Position numbers and translations under genes: made by a program
Notes under the pieces: model-generated
What the model saw: only the letters and a program-made list of their open reading frames with translations
What the model was told of the DNA's origin: nothing
Database searches by the model: none
In this document: positions 14,221 to 32,193 of the stretch, piece by piece
How the letters are laid out: each line of letters opens with the position of its first letter
Position numbering within the stretch: position 1 is the first letter of the stretch
Assembly: GCA_008921705.1 (NCBI GenBank)
Contig: VFFE01006875.1
Coordinates: forward strand, 5,115-69,114
From: Burhinus oedicnemus
Taxonomy: Eukaryota > Chordata > Aves > Charadriiformes > Burhinidae
DNA length: 64,000 nucleotides
Reading direction: 5' to 3'

Positions 14221-17200
14221 TAGAAACAGGTTGCATAAACTCATTATTTTCCAGGCTGGCTTTGGCAGCCCTATAAAAGATGAAGTATTTTATTTGGAAA
14301 AACTTAATTCATGTGTATTGCAAATGCAGAATTGGGAAGTACGCAGTTATCTACCACGGTGCGTTTAATAACTCAGAACAAGGGCCCTTCCAGCCTGCCA
14401 GGCAAAAGAGTGCTTAGATAATGCGTATGAAAATATAGACCCGGCTGGTTTGCACTGTCCGAGCTGAAAGTCACATAAAAATAAACAAACCTTGCTGGCT
14501 GGAGGAAGGGAAGATAGAGTTTAAAATCCTTTTAGGTTTAATGCCATCTTACCACAGGTAAGAGAATCTACTTTGTGTCATCAAATGTGGTTTTTAACCT
14601 GCCAGTCTTTTAAGCAGCAGCAGTTTGGGGAGGTGAGGGAGGGCTGTGAAAAGGTCCTGAAGAAAGGTGCAGAGGGAGAAGGGATGTATCTGTCTTGCTC
14701 AAAATGATCATGCATCAAGCCTCTAAAGAGCAGGTTTTCACACGGAGTCAATAGTCCTGATGCTGCCCAAAAGCTGTGCAGAAAGTGCCGTTCTGACACA
14801 GCTAAATCAGACGGAGCTTTATGGGGTTGACTCTACAGGCGAGGTGATCCTACCGGCTTAAAACGCTGTTAAAAATTTGGAATTTTTGCGGCTTTCATAA
14901 TTTTCTGCAAATTTCAAACTTTAAAAAGCAAAGGCGCCGATCCCATGTGTCGCTGCCGTGGTGCCGTGGCAGAGCCGGGCTCTGGCGGCATGACACAGTG
15001 ATAACCCAGCCCTGCGCGAAGCCGTCAGCAGCGCCGGCAACTGACCCTCTTCCCCAACCTACTGACCCCAATGAAACATGTGTGAACTTCAAAGGCTAAT
15101 CAGGCCCATTTAATGCTGACGTTATTAATCACAGGTGATCTCGCCCCTTCACTCTTCTTTAGGGGGGAAAGCACCACGGAAATGAAATGAAAACAACTAC
15201 GTTAAGGGTTGCACAGTAAAAATTATGTAAAGCCCATAAATGCCGATGTTTCGGTGCCAGCAGCCGTACCGACCTGCTTGCTTTGCACGTGGCATTTTTT
15301 CACTCCTGTTTTTCTCTTGGTTAACTTAATATACGACTGTTTATGTTGTAAAATGTAAACCATAAAACATACAGGATGTTCGATGTGGCCGTAAAACAAA
15401 CAGGATGTGCAGTGTTGGTTTTGCAACTTTAAACGTTTGCTTTTCCTGACTGTCATTTTTTAACTGCGATTTTAACACTACATTTTAACAGAGAAGATTT
15501 CCCCCCACCCCCCTTTTAATAAACAGCCAGTTTGTCCTCCCACAAAGCTTCCCTCGTGACACAGAGAGGACTCCGGTTTGCGTTTTGGGGCGATACCTGC
15601 AACACGATGCAGTGGCCACGCTCCGAATGAGCCCTGCCCAGTGCCTCCGTGCCACGCGCGCTGCCTCGTGCACAGCCCAGGACGCCCTGTCTCACGCTGC
15701 TGGGAAAATGCCTGGAATAACCTGTTTTAAGCGCCCAGGTCGCTGTGCGGTGCAGGCACTGACAACCTGCCTGGCTAAATGGGGTTTAGCCCCTTCTCAG
15801 ACAGTTCCTCATCAGGCTTCTAAATTAATGCGTCTGCTTTAAAGAAGCAGTACTCCACTTTTTGCTGTGTGCACGGAGGAGACTTGGCCTCTGTACCAGG
15901 CGAGTGTGAGTTTTCCTATCGGCTCATCCTGAAAACTCTGCTGCTGCTGTTGCATGGGTGGCTGATGTCCCTGGGACAGGCAGTGTCTGCCCGGCACGGC
16001 ACAGTCCTCCCAGCCCTGCCTGCGAAGGCATTAGATTATGAATAATAACAGCTTCTCATTTCTAGGAATTTGTTCCCAGCGATTGCAAACGCTCTCTTAA
16101 AGTGCCCTAAGAAAAACAAGTCAGAAAACCCACAGGGTTTGTTTGCCTTCTCCTGCTCCAGCGAAGCCTGCCTGCCATTTCCTTTTGTCTTTGATTTTCT
16201 CCAAACCTCAAGCCCACGTGGAGCGATGGTTTCTGCAGGCTGCCACTGGTGCTTTTTTTGGTGTGAGGGCAGCTTCCCAGCCAGAGCCGCGCCGACTCGC
16301 CCTCCCTGGCACCCTAGGCCGCCGCGGGTGCCCTCGGGTTTCACGGCACCAGGCTCCCACTGTCCCAGGCTCCAGCTCCTCCCGGTGTCCCAAAATCCTG
16401 CAGATCCCAGCCCTGCCCGCAGCTCTTTGCTGCATGTGAGTGATCCCCTCCAGCCCCTGATGTGCTTTGGGGCTTGGACCAAAACCGCTTGCTGCTCGGG
16501 GGGCAGGAGGGGCAAGGAGGCAGGGGGACAGGCACACGGCAAAATAGCTTTGCGCTAAATATTCCTTTTCTGGATTAACCATTTTTTTTTTTGGCAGAAA
16601 ATTATTTTTGGGGAAAAAAGCTCTTCCAGCTCCCCTGCCTGTTCACCTACCGGTTAATGTAGAGCATGGGGAGCTGATGGTCGGGCTGGGGCGTGCGTGG
16701 TGTTACGGGCGTCTCGCAAGAAGGACGTGGTGGATTTTACAGGCTCGCGGTGACAGACACAGCTGGAGCACGGCTCCATCCCCGTCCACAGCCACTGTGC
16801 GTGGCATGGAGGGGACCCAGGTCTGAAGGGCAAACACATCACGGCGTGGGGCACATCTCCTCTGAGCCTGGCTCCTGGACACCGGGGATCTCACCTGAAA
16901 AACAGCCAGGCAGAAATTTCACATTATTTCAATGAATTCATTGATAAATGAATCCATGCCCTGACTCCGTGTGCTGTAATAGCTGCTTAATGTCAGGGAC
17001 AAGCAGCCCCACAGAGTTCATAAAGAGAAGTGTAGGTACATTTGAGGCTTAAAATAAGTAAGTTAAACAGCTTAATTAATAAGCCATGGAGCTGAAGCCC
17101 TTGCTGCAGTCCATGGAATTAGACTGAGGGTTATTTACTGTGCTGGTGGGAGGGGATGCCTTACGGGCGGTGCTGGAAAGCCTCGCTTTCTGACACCGAG

Positions 17201-18753
17201 CCCGTAAAAACCCAGCCACCAACCGTTCCTCTTCAGTCTCAAAAACCACCGTCCTGCTTCTTCCACCAGCTGGTTATCTGTTGCGATAAATTATTAGTTA
17301 CAGTCAGAGGCATGGGAGGCATTTTTCAGTGCAGACACATAAAACCGTGCAGATTTTAAATAAGAAGAAATTAAGGCGCAGAGCTCTGTAATCTGCCTGC
17401 AAACCCCTCTGGTTGAGCAGGTTTTGCGGCAGGTAAGCCTGTGCCCAGCTCACGCACCACGGCCTGAAAATGTGGGCTGTGTATTTTCCTCTTGGGGGAT
17501 TTTTCGACCATGAAAGGCTTCTTTCACACCCGGCTTAACAACTGAGAAATGCTCATGTTGAGAATGGATTAAGAAATCAGCAGCTGCCGTAATGTTTAGC
17601 TATGGCGAGGTCTATCTGATCCTAAAGAAAGCATTGTAAGCCACCTATGCTTAGAGTAAAATCTTAATTTATGTATTTTCAGATCTTTACATGCAGAGAT
17701 AATCAGCCTGACAGGGTCTCTGATTTACGCGGGGCTGGTGAGTGACAGGGTTAGTGATTCTGGCAGTGCCGATGCTTGGCTCTCTAGTGCCACGTGAACA
17801 ATAGGCAGCTGTGTATAGTCTGTCTGTGGAGACAAAGATACTCTCTCAAGTGCCAGCGAGCTGCGCAGGGGCGGCACATCCTTACCCATTCCCAGTGTAT
17901 TCTGCCTGGGAAGCACCTAGCTGTGTTTTCCACGTGAAAACTGGGAATGACGCCTTCATCGCGAACCAGGTTATATCATCGCGAGTGCTAACAGATCGGT
18001 TGGCTAATAGCAGCCGTCGATGATGCACAGAAATAACCTCTCCACTGGAAAGGATAACATAAGACTTGTATTTCTTTCAGAAGGTTAGTTCAGGGCATGT
18101 GGGGAAATATTGAGCGAGTCCTGACGAGTATCTCCGTAGTGATAAATGCTCATGAATGGAATTCCATTTTCTTCAGAGGTTTCAAGTATGTAAACAGCGG
18201 GGCGGAGGGCGCCCGTGAGATGGTCCTTATGGCTGGCGAGCTGCAGGCAGCTCCTGTTCCCGGCCCCAGCAGGTGAAGGATGCTCAGGGCGGGTGCGAAG
18301 CCGCAGAAGGGGCACAGGGGGGGTTTGCTGAGGGTCTTCGGCTCCAACCTGCCGTGAGGTTGTTCTCCTGTGCAACTCATTTCAGTTAACCAGGCTTTTT
18401 TGTTGTTTTACTGTTTGGGCTTTTCTTCATCTCCTGTCTCAAGGTATTGTTTAAGCTGCTGGGACTGGCAGCTCTGTGAAGCAAAAAAAGCATCTTTTCT
18501 TTCCTGTTTGCAGTGCTGAGCAGTAACAGCACGCGTGCCTGGGGCATGGCGACGGCAGAGATAGTCGTTGTACCCCCCCCAGCACAAGCAGGTCCTCAGC
18601 CCTGACTCCCTGAGACCCTGCGAGTGCTGCCCTGGGCTTGAGCAGCCGGTGAGAGTGCCAGGAAGGGTCTCTGCTCCCACAGGATTGCGGGGATACGGGG
18701 ACCGTCTGCCCGACAGCAAACAACCTCCCGGCACAGCCAGCCCTCCTGCTAAT

Positions 18754-18802
18754 GGTACATAATAATGTACATAAAGGTACATAATAATGTACATAAAGGT
18801 AC
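18754..18802 (+). repeat. 22-bp tandem repeat with internal palindrome
   Basis: A 22-bp unit beginning ggtacataataatgtacat is present twice in tandem, plus 5 bases of a third copy. Each unit contains an inverted repeat, gtacat and atgtac around a 4-base AATA spacer. Confidence 0.9.
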
Positions 18803-19384
18803 TTAATGAACCTTGAGGGGTGGTGAGGATGAGCAGCAAGGGCTAGAAAATGCCCAGGAAGGGTTAAGCAGCGTCCTTAAACAGGAGGGCTGCTGCAAAG
18901 CAGCAGAGGCTGGTAATTAGGGCAGACTCTGGTTTCACACTCTGTACATGACAGATAGGGAGGACGTGAGGAGGCCTTTCAGGCATCGGTGAGAGGACTG
19001 GCCATGAAGCGTGCCGGCTTTCCGTAGGGCGTCGGGAAGGGCTGCAGGTCGGTGGCTCCTGAGCTGTCTCCAAGGACCTGCTGGCAGCACAGGTGCCCAG
19101 CTTTGCTTGGGTCTTTCTCCTGAGGAACTGTGGAATGGAGTTTTCAGTATCCAGAGGAGTTAACGATGAGCGGGATGGCAGCTCCCAGGGAAGCCCATCT
19201 CACCAGAAGCAATGCATCTGGAAGAAAACCCCATCTTACTCTCGGACCCCTCTTCCCCTGATTTTGGGCAGGCTGTGAACTCACAGAGCCACATAATGCC
19301 AGTCACTAAGTTACTCGTAGGCGCCGAGTAACGCTGGAAAACAGCAGAGGAGCAAGCGCATCGCATCGGGGGAGTTCTGCTTTC

Positions 19385-19402
19385 GTTGTTGTTGTTGTTG
19401 TT
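19385..19402 (+). repeat. (GTT)n microsatellite
   Basis: About six consecutive GTT units lie in the large TBX4 intron. It is simple sequence with no coding context. Confidence 0.85.
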
Positions 19403-19597
19403 AATGACTCCACTGAAATTAAACCTCTGCCAGAGGAAGCAGCTTTTCTCATGGGCTTCTGCAGCCAGGCCAGCTTGGAAAGGGCGACAGCATCACATCA
19501 GTATTTCTGGCAGGCTTCAGCTGGGACCAGATCAATTGGAAATTCTTGTCCTTTTGTTTGTTTTTTTTTTTTCCAGAATATATAGATATTCCTGTGA

Positions 19598-19615
19598 GGG
19601 GGGCGGGGGGGGGCG
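19598..19615 (+). repeat. G-rich tract
   Basis: Six Gs, a C, nine Gs and a CG follow a T-rich stretch (about 19560-19573). It is low-complexity sequence that could form a G-quadruplex, and its length is error-prone. Confidence 0.7.
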
Positions 19616-20461
19616 AACAAGTAATAAATGAAGATTAGAAGTGGAGATGGTGACAAATAAAAGTAGATATTGAATGTAATCCCCCCCAACACAGCATTGC
19701 TGAGCTTGGTTATATTCTATATCCTGTACCTACCTCACTCCTTGGCTGCTGATGGTGCCTTTTAATTGCCATGATGGACTTTATCTGCTTTTAAAGTGTG
19801 AGGTTATTTTAGTTTCTGAGATGTAACCCACTGAGGTTTAAAGCTACAGGATATTATAGATGATGTGTCACTTGTGATGACATTTTAAATGATATTCCTG
19901 ATTTTCTTGACCCAAATCTGCTATTTTCTGGCTTTACCCTTTAATGTTGATGAATTTGTTATTTCTTTCCAGATTTATTATTTGCACACTTGGTTTTATT
20001 TGATTATCACTGAAAGACTTAGTTTTTCCCCTGGTCTTGGGGTTTCCCTTCCATTTTTCTATTAATTCAGTTTTAGCATTTTTCTGTCTTTGCTGGTCAG
20101 GCGCACTCAGGCACTTTAATTAAGCTAATGTCCTAGCAATCTTATGAAAACTTAAATTTTATTTAGGTTTTTTTTTTATTTGTTTGCTTTATGACTTGCG
20201 GCCAAGAGGTTTCCTCGTCGGGTGCTGGCATGAGGTTTATGTGCCGCCTCGGCAGCAGCCCCACCCCGGGGCCCCGCTGCGGTGCTGGGGATCGCCTCCG
20301 GCTGAAGGGGTGGAATGGGGCCACGGCAGCTCCCAGGCAAAGTCCTGTCCGGTGGGAAGAGACGCGGCCTTGCTGGCTGAGGACCTGGCTGGTCCTCACA
20401 GAGAGCGATGCTGGAGTATCTCTGTGGCAAGAGAGCAGTTTCACATCCTTATTCTCAGCTA

Positions 20462-20595
20462 AAGATTTCTTATATTTACATATATATGGTTTATTATATA
20501 GATAAGATTTCTTATACATATATAAGGAATATACATAATATATATTTTTTCTTATATTGATGTTTAAAAATAAGAAATATATAATAATTTCATAG
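20462..20595. repeat. AT-rich low-complexity stretch
   Basis: The segment is rich in TATA and CATATA words. A 13-base word (agatttcttata) occurs twice about 40 bp apart, suggesting a small local duplication in otherwise simple AT sequence. Confidence 0.7.
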
Positions 20596-20740
20596 ATCTA
20601 TGTCTCTCATTGCTAAACTAGCTTTTTTCTCAGTCCCATTAAAACTTGAAAAAAATTTTTTGTCCAGCCCTAAATTTGAAGTAAATTTTTTTTTGAGCAT
20701 CACTAAGTCTTCTGCTGAAAAAATATCCATGAAAAGGCTA

Positions 20741-20818
20741 TTTTCTTTTTTTTTTTTTTTTTCCANNNNNNNNNNNNNNNNNNNNCATTGTTTTAAAAAA
20801 AAAAAAAAAAAAAAAAAA
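20741..20818. other. Assembly gap (20 Ns) flanked by T and A homopolymers
   Basis: Twenty Ns (20766-20785) sit between a long T run on the left and a run of about 24 As on the right. The opposing homopolymers probably caused the assembly failure. The real length and content of the gap are unknown. Confidence 0.98.
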
Positions 20819-21649
20819 GTAGTGGAGCTGCGTGCTGCTGGGGATGGCATGTGTTTTGCAGGGATGAATAGATCCGCGCGTGCAATTTAAAGAAACGGCC
20901 AGTGGAGTTCTTGGTTGAAAAGAAGATTTACATCTCTTGTGTTAAATCTTTTTGGTGTTAGATTACTGGTTTATATAAGTCAAATGCAGTGGATTTTAGT
21001 AAAGTTTAACTTGAATCAGATCCTGAAATTGTCTTCCAGTCTTGGGTGGGGAGCTGGCTTGGAGAAGGGTAAATGGAGATGTCGCGGCTTGCCAAAGTCC
21101 TTTTGTGTCCACGGGTGACACGAGGCCACAGGGCACAGGGAATGTCCCAGGATCACACCCTGGGGTCTGCCCTGGCCGGTCCATTCACAAACAAATGCTC
21201 ACGAGCTAGTGTGGAGGTGGCCTTCTCCTCCGCACCAAAGCTGCATCACAAGGCCAGGAAACACTATGACGAATTTCAGCTGACATTAGATGAAAAAGGA
21301 CTGAGGAAAAAAAAAATAAAATAAAAAAAATCCCAGCTTTGGCCCTCTCGTAAGGAACAATTTGTCAGAGCTCGTGTTGAATCTTTTCCCAGGATTTTCC
21401 AGCCTTTCTTTTTTTCCCCATTGTGCTGATTGCCAGGACAAACGTGTGGGTTTGGGAGGCTCCTCCTCCGGCAGCGAGCAGCCCGGCCGGCTGGAAAGAG
21501 CCCCTTCCCACTGTCGGTGGGGTTCTGCCGCCCAGCCCTGCTGCGAGGCTGCCTGGTTTAAGCAGAGCGAGGTGAAGATTTTCCTGGAGATGACTGAAAA
21601 TAAAAAGGATGAGGTTTGGGTAATTTTGGAGCTAGTGTTTTAGCTGCTG

Positions 21650-21725
21650 TAGAGGTTGTCTGGATATAGCGGTTGAACTCGATGATCTTAAGGGTCTTTT
21701 CCAACCTAAATGATTCTGTGATTTT
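21650..21725 (+). mobile_element. Short CR1 3' end fragment
   Basis: About 75 bp reads as a CR1 3' terminus on the plus strand. It has the ggttgaactcgatgatctta block, then gggtcttttccaaccta and a partial octamer tail (gattctgtgatt). This is a typical 5'-truncated avian CR1 insertion, moderately diverged. The left boundary is approximate. Confidence 0.85.
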
Positions 21726-24700
21726 ACCTGCTTGCTTTGAGGTGATGCATCTCTGCAGACTCCCATGGTGGACACAGCGAGGGTGGTGGCACTGTGCTCC
21801 CGTTGTCTGTCCCCTGGAGATGTCCCTTTCAGCCCAGGCAGCCCAGCTGGGGCAACTCCTGTACCGATGTTTGTGACATCTCTCAACCATTTACTCCTAA
21901 AGAAAAGTTAGTTTTGGGATGGCTTATACCATCAAATGCTTTAAATATTAATCGGGATGAACTGGTTGCGATTCTGGAAGAGCCTCGTTGATTAATGTGC
22001 TCTTTTTTCCAGGCGGGAGACTGAATTGTCGGGTTTTTGTTCTGGTCCTTCACGCCCCAGCTCAGTGTCCTGGTGTGGAACAAGGGCCAGCCTCAGCTCA
22101 AAGGCTTTTTCACTTTGAAAGAATAGAAGGAAGGAAGAAAGAAGCAGAAAATATATTAAAATGAGAGATTTTATATTAGTTATGTGATCCCTCGGGAGCA
22201 ACCATAAAATTATGTGGCTTTTTCTTAGCCATTTACTATTCAATATAAAAAGGGTAGTTGCCATAACAACCACTGCATCATATGACATTTGATACCTTGG
22301 CGAAACAGGGAGCGCTCTTAAATCAACTCCCCAAATTTCATATGAAAGTAAATACATTTTACTGGTGATTTCAAGGCAAGTTTGCACTGCGACAAGCAAT
22401 GCGGTACCGTTACCCCGCTAAGCTTTTGGCCTCTGGGCCCGAGCCTGCAAACTGGCAAATGTCTTCAGGCCCTGAAGCCGACATTACTCAGCAGTGTGTG
22501 AGATTAGATGCTAAAGGAGTGTGTTTTCCTAAGTAAAATTAAATGGAAGGAGCAAATGACACCATTTTTTTGGACATTTGTTGCTGACTGGGGAATGCCA
22601 AAAAAATGAAGAAGTTGAGCTATATTACAGCTTAAGTTCCAGCTGCCAACTGTGTGATCAGCACAAAGGAGGGGGACGGGGAGGGGGTTAAAAAGAAAAA
22701 AAAAAGAGAAGATGTTTGTGTAAGCTCACATTTGACTTTGGAGTTCGTCTCTCTCGCAATCTGGTCCACACGTGCAACGTTGAGGGGGTAGAAGTGACAT
22801 CACCCTCGAGATCCGCTTTGGCTCCTCTCTGGCCAGCAATAACGGAGTTACGGCGACGCCGGGGGGGTGCGTGGCCGGCGGAGGGGATGCATCCCGGCGA
22901 GCTCCAGGCTGTGCATCACGGTGATTGCCTTGGGAGGCGAGAGATGTGAAATGGTTCTCAGATACTAGAGGAGCTGTTTGGGTCTTGCCCGGCGCAGCCC
23001 AAGGAGGGTCCCCGCCGTTGGGTTCCCACAACAGCGCAGGTGCTTCATTACAGCCTTTTAGTGACAACCATGTGGATGCTCTTAGAGAAGGTTGCCATTA
23101 CCCACGTGGGTGCTTTTTAGCAGCTGTTTTGTTTCTGGAAAATATGTATTTTCCTGGCAGAGAGAGTGCTTGGGTGGCGGCGGTGGGAGATGGCATCTCC
23201 ATGGTGGCCCTTGTTGGGATGTCAAGCCAAGATCCACTTGCTAAATTTGGGGTTGTCCATCTAATTTGAGGAGTCTGGTTGGGATATCTGTTTGATTTAC
23301 CTTTTCTTGTTGTTTTTTTCTTTTTTTTTTTTTTCTTTAATACAGAAAAAAATTTATATATATTAGCCTCCTAAATATGCCGCTATTTCATGTAAGCTGA
23401 GCTCTGTCTGTCACAGGCAAATAGACAAGATCACCAAGTTGTAGAGAGAGGCCTTCAGTGTGCCTCAGTGCTGCTCAAGAAACACTGTTTCCCTTACTAA
23501 TTTTTTATCCTTGTCCTTTATCACATTAAAATTCCCCTCTAACCAATGCGCCAGTAACTATTTGCAGTGGCAAGACAAGGCAAACACCGTTTCTTTTTTA
23601 GTAGCTAGCCTATTTCAAACTACCTACGTTTTGTACCAAAAACAATTTAAAAATGCGCGTGACAGTGTCTGACACTGACTTAATCTCCCCGTGCTCCCGC
23701 AATGAAAAAGATAAGTGCAGGAAAATATAAAGTTACTGTTTCAGCATCGTCTTTGAGGCTGAGAGCTCCTACCTCACCTCCTGTCCTGCTCAGTGCTGCT
23801 GCTGAAGCCCTGCCTGCCCGGCACCGAACAGCAGCAGCCGGGATCTGTCCCCTCAGTTAAAATACTTCTCATTTTTGACACAATTCTTGAAGTTAATCTT
23901 TCCACTGATGTTCGTCATCGCAGTGGAATTTACATTTGTTTTGTGTATTTTTAGCTGGTGACCAGTTTTCCACAGCAGCCTTCACAACTATTTAGCCTGA
24001 ATCGTCGGCATTTCACTTTGCACAGGCACAGCGTTTTGCTGCTGAGGGTTGGGAGGCTTTTTTTGAAGGATTTGTAGAGTTTTTGAACGCGCAAGGCTTA
24101 CACCAAGCACAAGAGAGGAGGACGCGTGTGCAGACACGGCTTCTGACGCCAGTTCTTGTTTTCAAGCCTGTGAGATGTTGGTTGTGAGCAGGCGGAGAGT
24201 GGTCGCTGCCTCCCCAAAAAGATGTGAGAAATCCCCCATGCAGCAGGCACGGGGAGGCATCCGAAACGGCACCACAATTTCCCGTTTTCATGCCCAATCT
24301 GACATGCTGACCGGTCTGTCAAATAGCTGAAGGGATTTTTTTCTTTGTCATAAGAGAACAGCATATTTTTATGGGGCTTTGCTTTTGCTGGAAGCTGTTC
24401 CCCGGCTGCGTCCGTGGGCACTGACTGGATGAAGTTAACCTCAGTGCTCTGTGGTTCTCACATCTATTAATCACGTTTCGTGCTCAGTGGTGGCTGTTCG
24501 GCTTTGATCTGGCACATCTCAAGGGAGTTTCCTTTCATGGTCACCGCACTCGAAGAAATTCGGCACTTCCCAATGGGTACTTACCCTGAGACACGCGAGC
24601 AAATAGTCACTTCAGTGCAAGGGACAGAAATGCCCGACCTTGTAGATGCAGTGGGCTAAATTAAGGCACTTAGGGGATTCCCCCCTCAACATCCCACAGA

Positions 24701-25723
24701 TATCAAGCAGGTCCCGACGAGCGTCCAGGCAGGTTTGCAGCCACAACTGTGACCTCGAGCGTCTGTCAAAAATCCTTTCCTGAATGCTTCTGTCAGGCTC
24801 CAAAAAGTAATGTCCTGTTCATTTTGAAAATTGTTTGGATGCCTTGGGTTTAAAGAGGTTATAGAAAAAAAAGAAAAAGATTTTTTAAGGGGGTCATTAT
24901 AGCCCAGTGGATGCTACCTTGGAGGGTAAATACAGACGATTCATCCAGAGCGTATTGAAACTTGGGCTCCTAATTTTCCGTTTGGAAATCTCAGTTTAAG
25001 ATGGTTTTCTTCAGCCTGCTGTTGACTTGCTCCGACTCTGGGGATGAGTGACTCGTCCTTGCTAGACCTGGGCAGGCAGGGACAGGCGGTGAGGAGAGCT
25101 TAGCACACCCCAGCTTCTGCTCCAGACAACCGTTATTTATCAGCTTGGCTCAACTCTTAATTATTGAAAATGAAAATGCCCCTTCTTATGAAAGTCTTGA
25201 CCCTCTGGCATTATTCATCTTGGCTTTGTTTTACGAGTGGCTGATACATGAAAGCAGAGAAAAGGCTCCAAACCCAAACCTGATCCGACCTTCTCAGATC
25301 TACACCCTGCACATCAACAGCCGCAAAGTGGTTAAGAGACTTGATGCAAAGCTGATAAAATGCCAAAAATTCCTCATTCTCTCTCTTGGGGAGCAGGGAG
25401 GGTTGTCTGGAAAACGTCAACAATAAAAATTGCATTTAAGTGGTATATAATGCAGCCAGCTACTGTGGGCAGAGTTACGTGCAGCCAGATGAAGGGGTTT
25501 AAAGAGCACAAGCTCCCTACGCTACCTCCCGTCCCAGCTGGAGCGCACGGAGCAGTGCCGCTGCTGCGAGCTCTCCTCAGCACGGCCGGCCACGAAATGG
25601 AAAGGCTTCCTGAGCACAAATGCCAAACACGGAGCAAATGTCTTCTGTTTCTTGATAATTCCCATTTAAAATTGGCTAAATTCACAATTAGTGTAAACTG
25701 ATGCTGCTCTGCTGCATTGTGTA

Positions 25724-25763
25724 CATCCATCTGTCTGTCTGTCCATCCATCCATCCACCCACC
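25724..25763 (+). repeat. (CTGT)n/(CCAT)n compound microsatellite
   Basis: CATC, then three CTGT units, then four CCAT units and a CCACCCACC end. It is simple tetranucleotide sequence in the TBX4 intron. Confidence 0.9.
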
Positions 25764-26129
25764 TATTTAACGACCACCAGCTGAAGACACTACCCGTTGC
25801 AGTCTTCCCTACTTGACCCTTTGCCTGTGTCTCCACCATGGATCCATGTGTCCTTGCAGGCTGCTTTGGGCACCCCAGTAAGGGGAGGGGGTGTCAGCCT
25901 GGCTGGAGATCCCCTCACCCCTAGGACCAGCCGGGCTCGGGAAGGACAGACTCAATTAGCCAGTTTGGGAAAGGGAAGAGATTGAAAAGAGTTATGGCAA
26001 GAAAACAAGAAGAAAGCAGTATTTCTTCTTTGCCCAGTAAAAGGAATAAAGGCTTTCCTTAAAAGAAATTCCATTTCTTAAAACCATTTTTTTCTGTAGC
26101 ATCTGGGCACATCCCTTCTTTGTGGAAGA

Positions 26130-26350
26130 ACAATGCTGCGGGGTCGGGCTCGGGCCAGCCGCCCCCGGCTTGGGCAGCCCCGCTCAACCTCTAATGCTCC
26201 ATTGGAGGAGCTCTGCGCTGGCCCGAGCAATCCCCGCCGGACCTCAGCGCTTCCTTGCTACCCTGGCCCCCACCATAAAAAAGCGCTCGGCTGGCTCCTG
26301 CCTCTCACTCGCAGGGCCCGGAGAAGAGTGACCACGAGAGGTGCCCGGAC
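26130..26350. other. GC-rich pocket near the 3' end of the large intron
   Basis: The block is GC- and CpG-enriched, between AT-rich flanks, about 600-800 bp before the next T-box exon. Overlapping open frames in it have no recognisable similarity. It may be regulatory or only compositional. Confidence 0.3.
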
Positions 26351-26866
26351 CCAGCCACCCGCACGGAGCTGGTCCACAAACAGGAGGGGGGAAAAAATAA
26401 ATCTCCTCTTTTGTAGTTTTCTTTTACCAGCAGATAAAAGAAAATCAGCTTGCGCTTCCCCCCCCCTCCTCCGTGGTTTGTGTGATTTTTTTTTTGCCTC
26501 TGCTAAACTGTGTATTTTTCAGCTCAGTAAAGTATTTATTAGGAATGTTTATGGACCAGTCTGCTGGTGAATTATATGTATTGTACAGCTTCAGCATGAG
26601 CTGGGAAAAAAATTTATGACTTTTTTTTCCACCCAGACTGACTTTATCCAATAGCAATAAGAAAATGAGGGTTTACCAGGAAAGCTTTAAGTTCAGTTCT
26701 GCTTGCCAGAGCAGCAGATACCTTTTCTGTCTTGGTTCATGTGCATTTATAGAATGTATTTTTCCCCTCTAATTTGAAAGCAAAGCTAAAGCTGAGCACT
26801 AGTGGGCTTCTGTGTCCTGCTAGCAAAGTCTGTCGAATAGCTATGGCTTGTCTTTTTTTTTTTTAA

Positions 26867-31951
<5,085 letters not shown>

Positions 31952-32193
31952 CAAAGAATATCCAGTAATTTCCAAAAGCATCATGAGGCAGAGGTTGGTG
32001 TCCAGTCATGGCCAGCTTTCAACAAAGCCAGATGTTAACCCACTTCATGGGAATCACCAGACCCTTCAACATTATCAGTATGAGAACGGTGCTCACATGC
32101 AATTTGCAGCTTCAGATACTCAAGATCTGCCACTCAACACCTTCACAGCACAGAGGGATTCAGGGCTCTTCTATCACTGCCTAAAAAGAAGAG
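31952..32193 (+). CDS. TBX4: TBX4 coding exon, linker after the T-box
   Basis: The 242-bp exon reads one base, 80 codons and one base. It begins [15 protein letters not shown], just after the T-box, and ends [12 protein letters not shown]. The acceptor is TTTAG ending at 31951 and the donor GTAACT starts at 32194, with phases 2 in and 1 out. The linker is polar and rich in Gln, His and Ser (for example [13 protein letters not shown]). Compared with the human protein as I remember it, the segment is a few residues longer, around SSHGQLS and AASDTQ; this is not verified by alignment. KEYPV and the FYHCLKRR end are family-conserved and fix the frame. Transcription-modulating functions are reported for T-box C-terminal regions. 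Confidence 0.94.
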
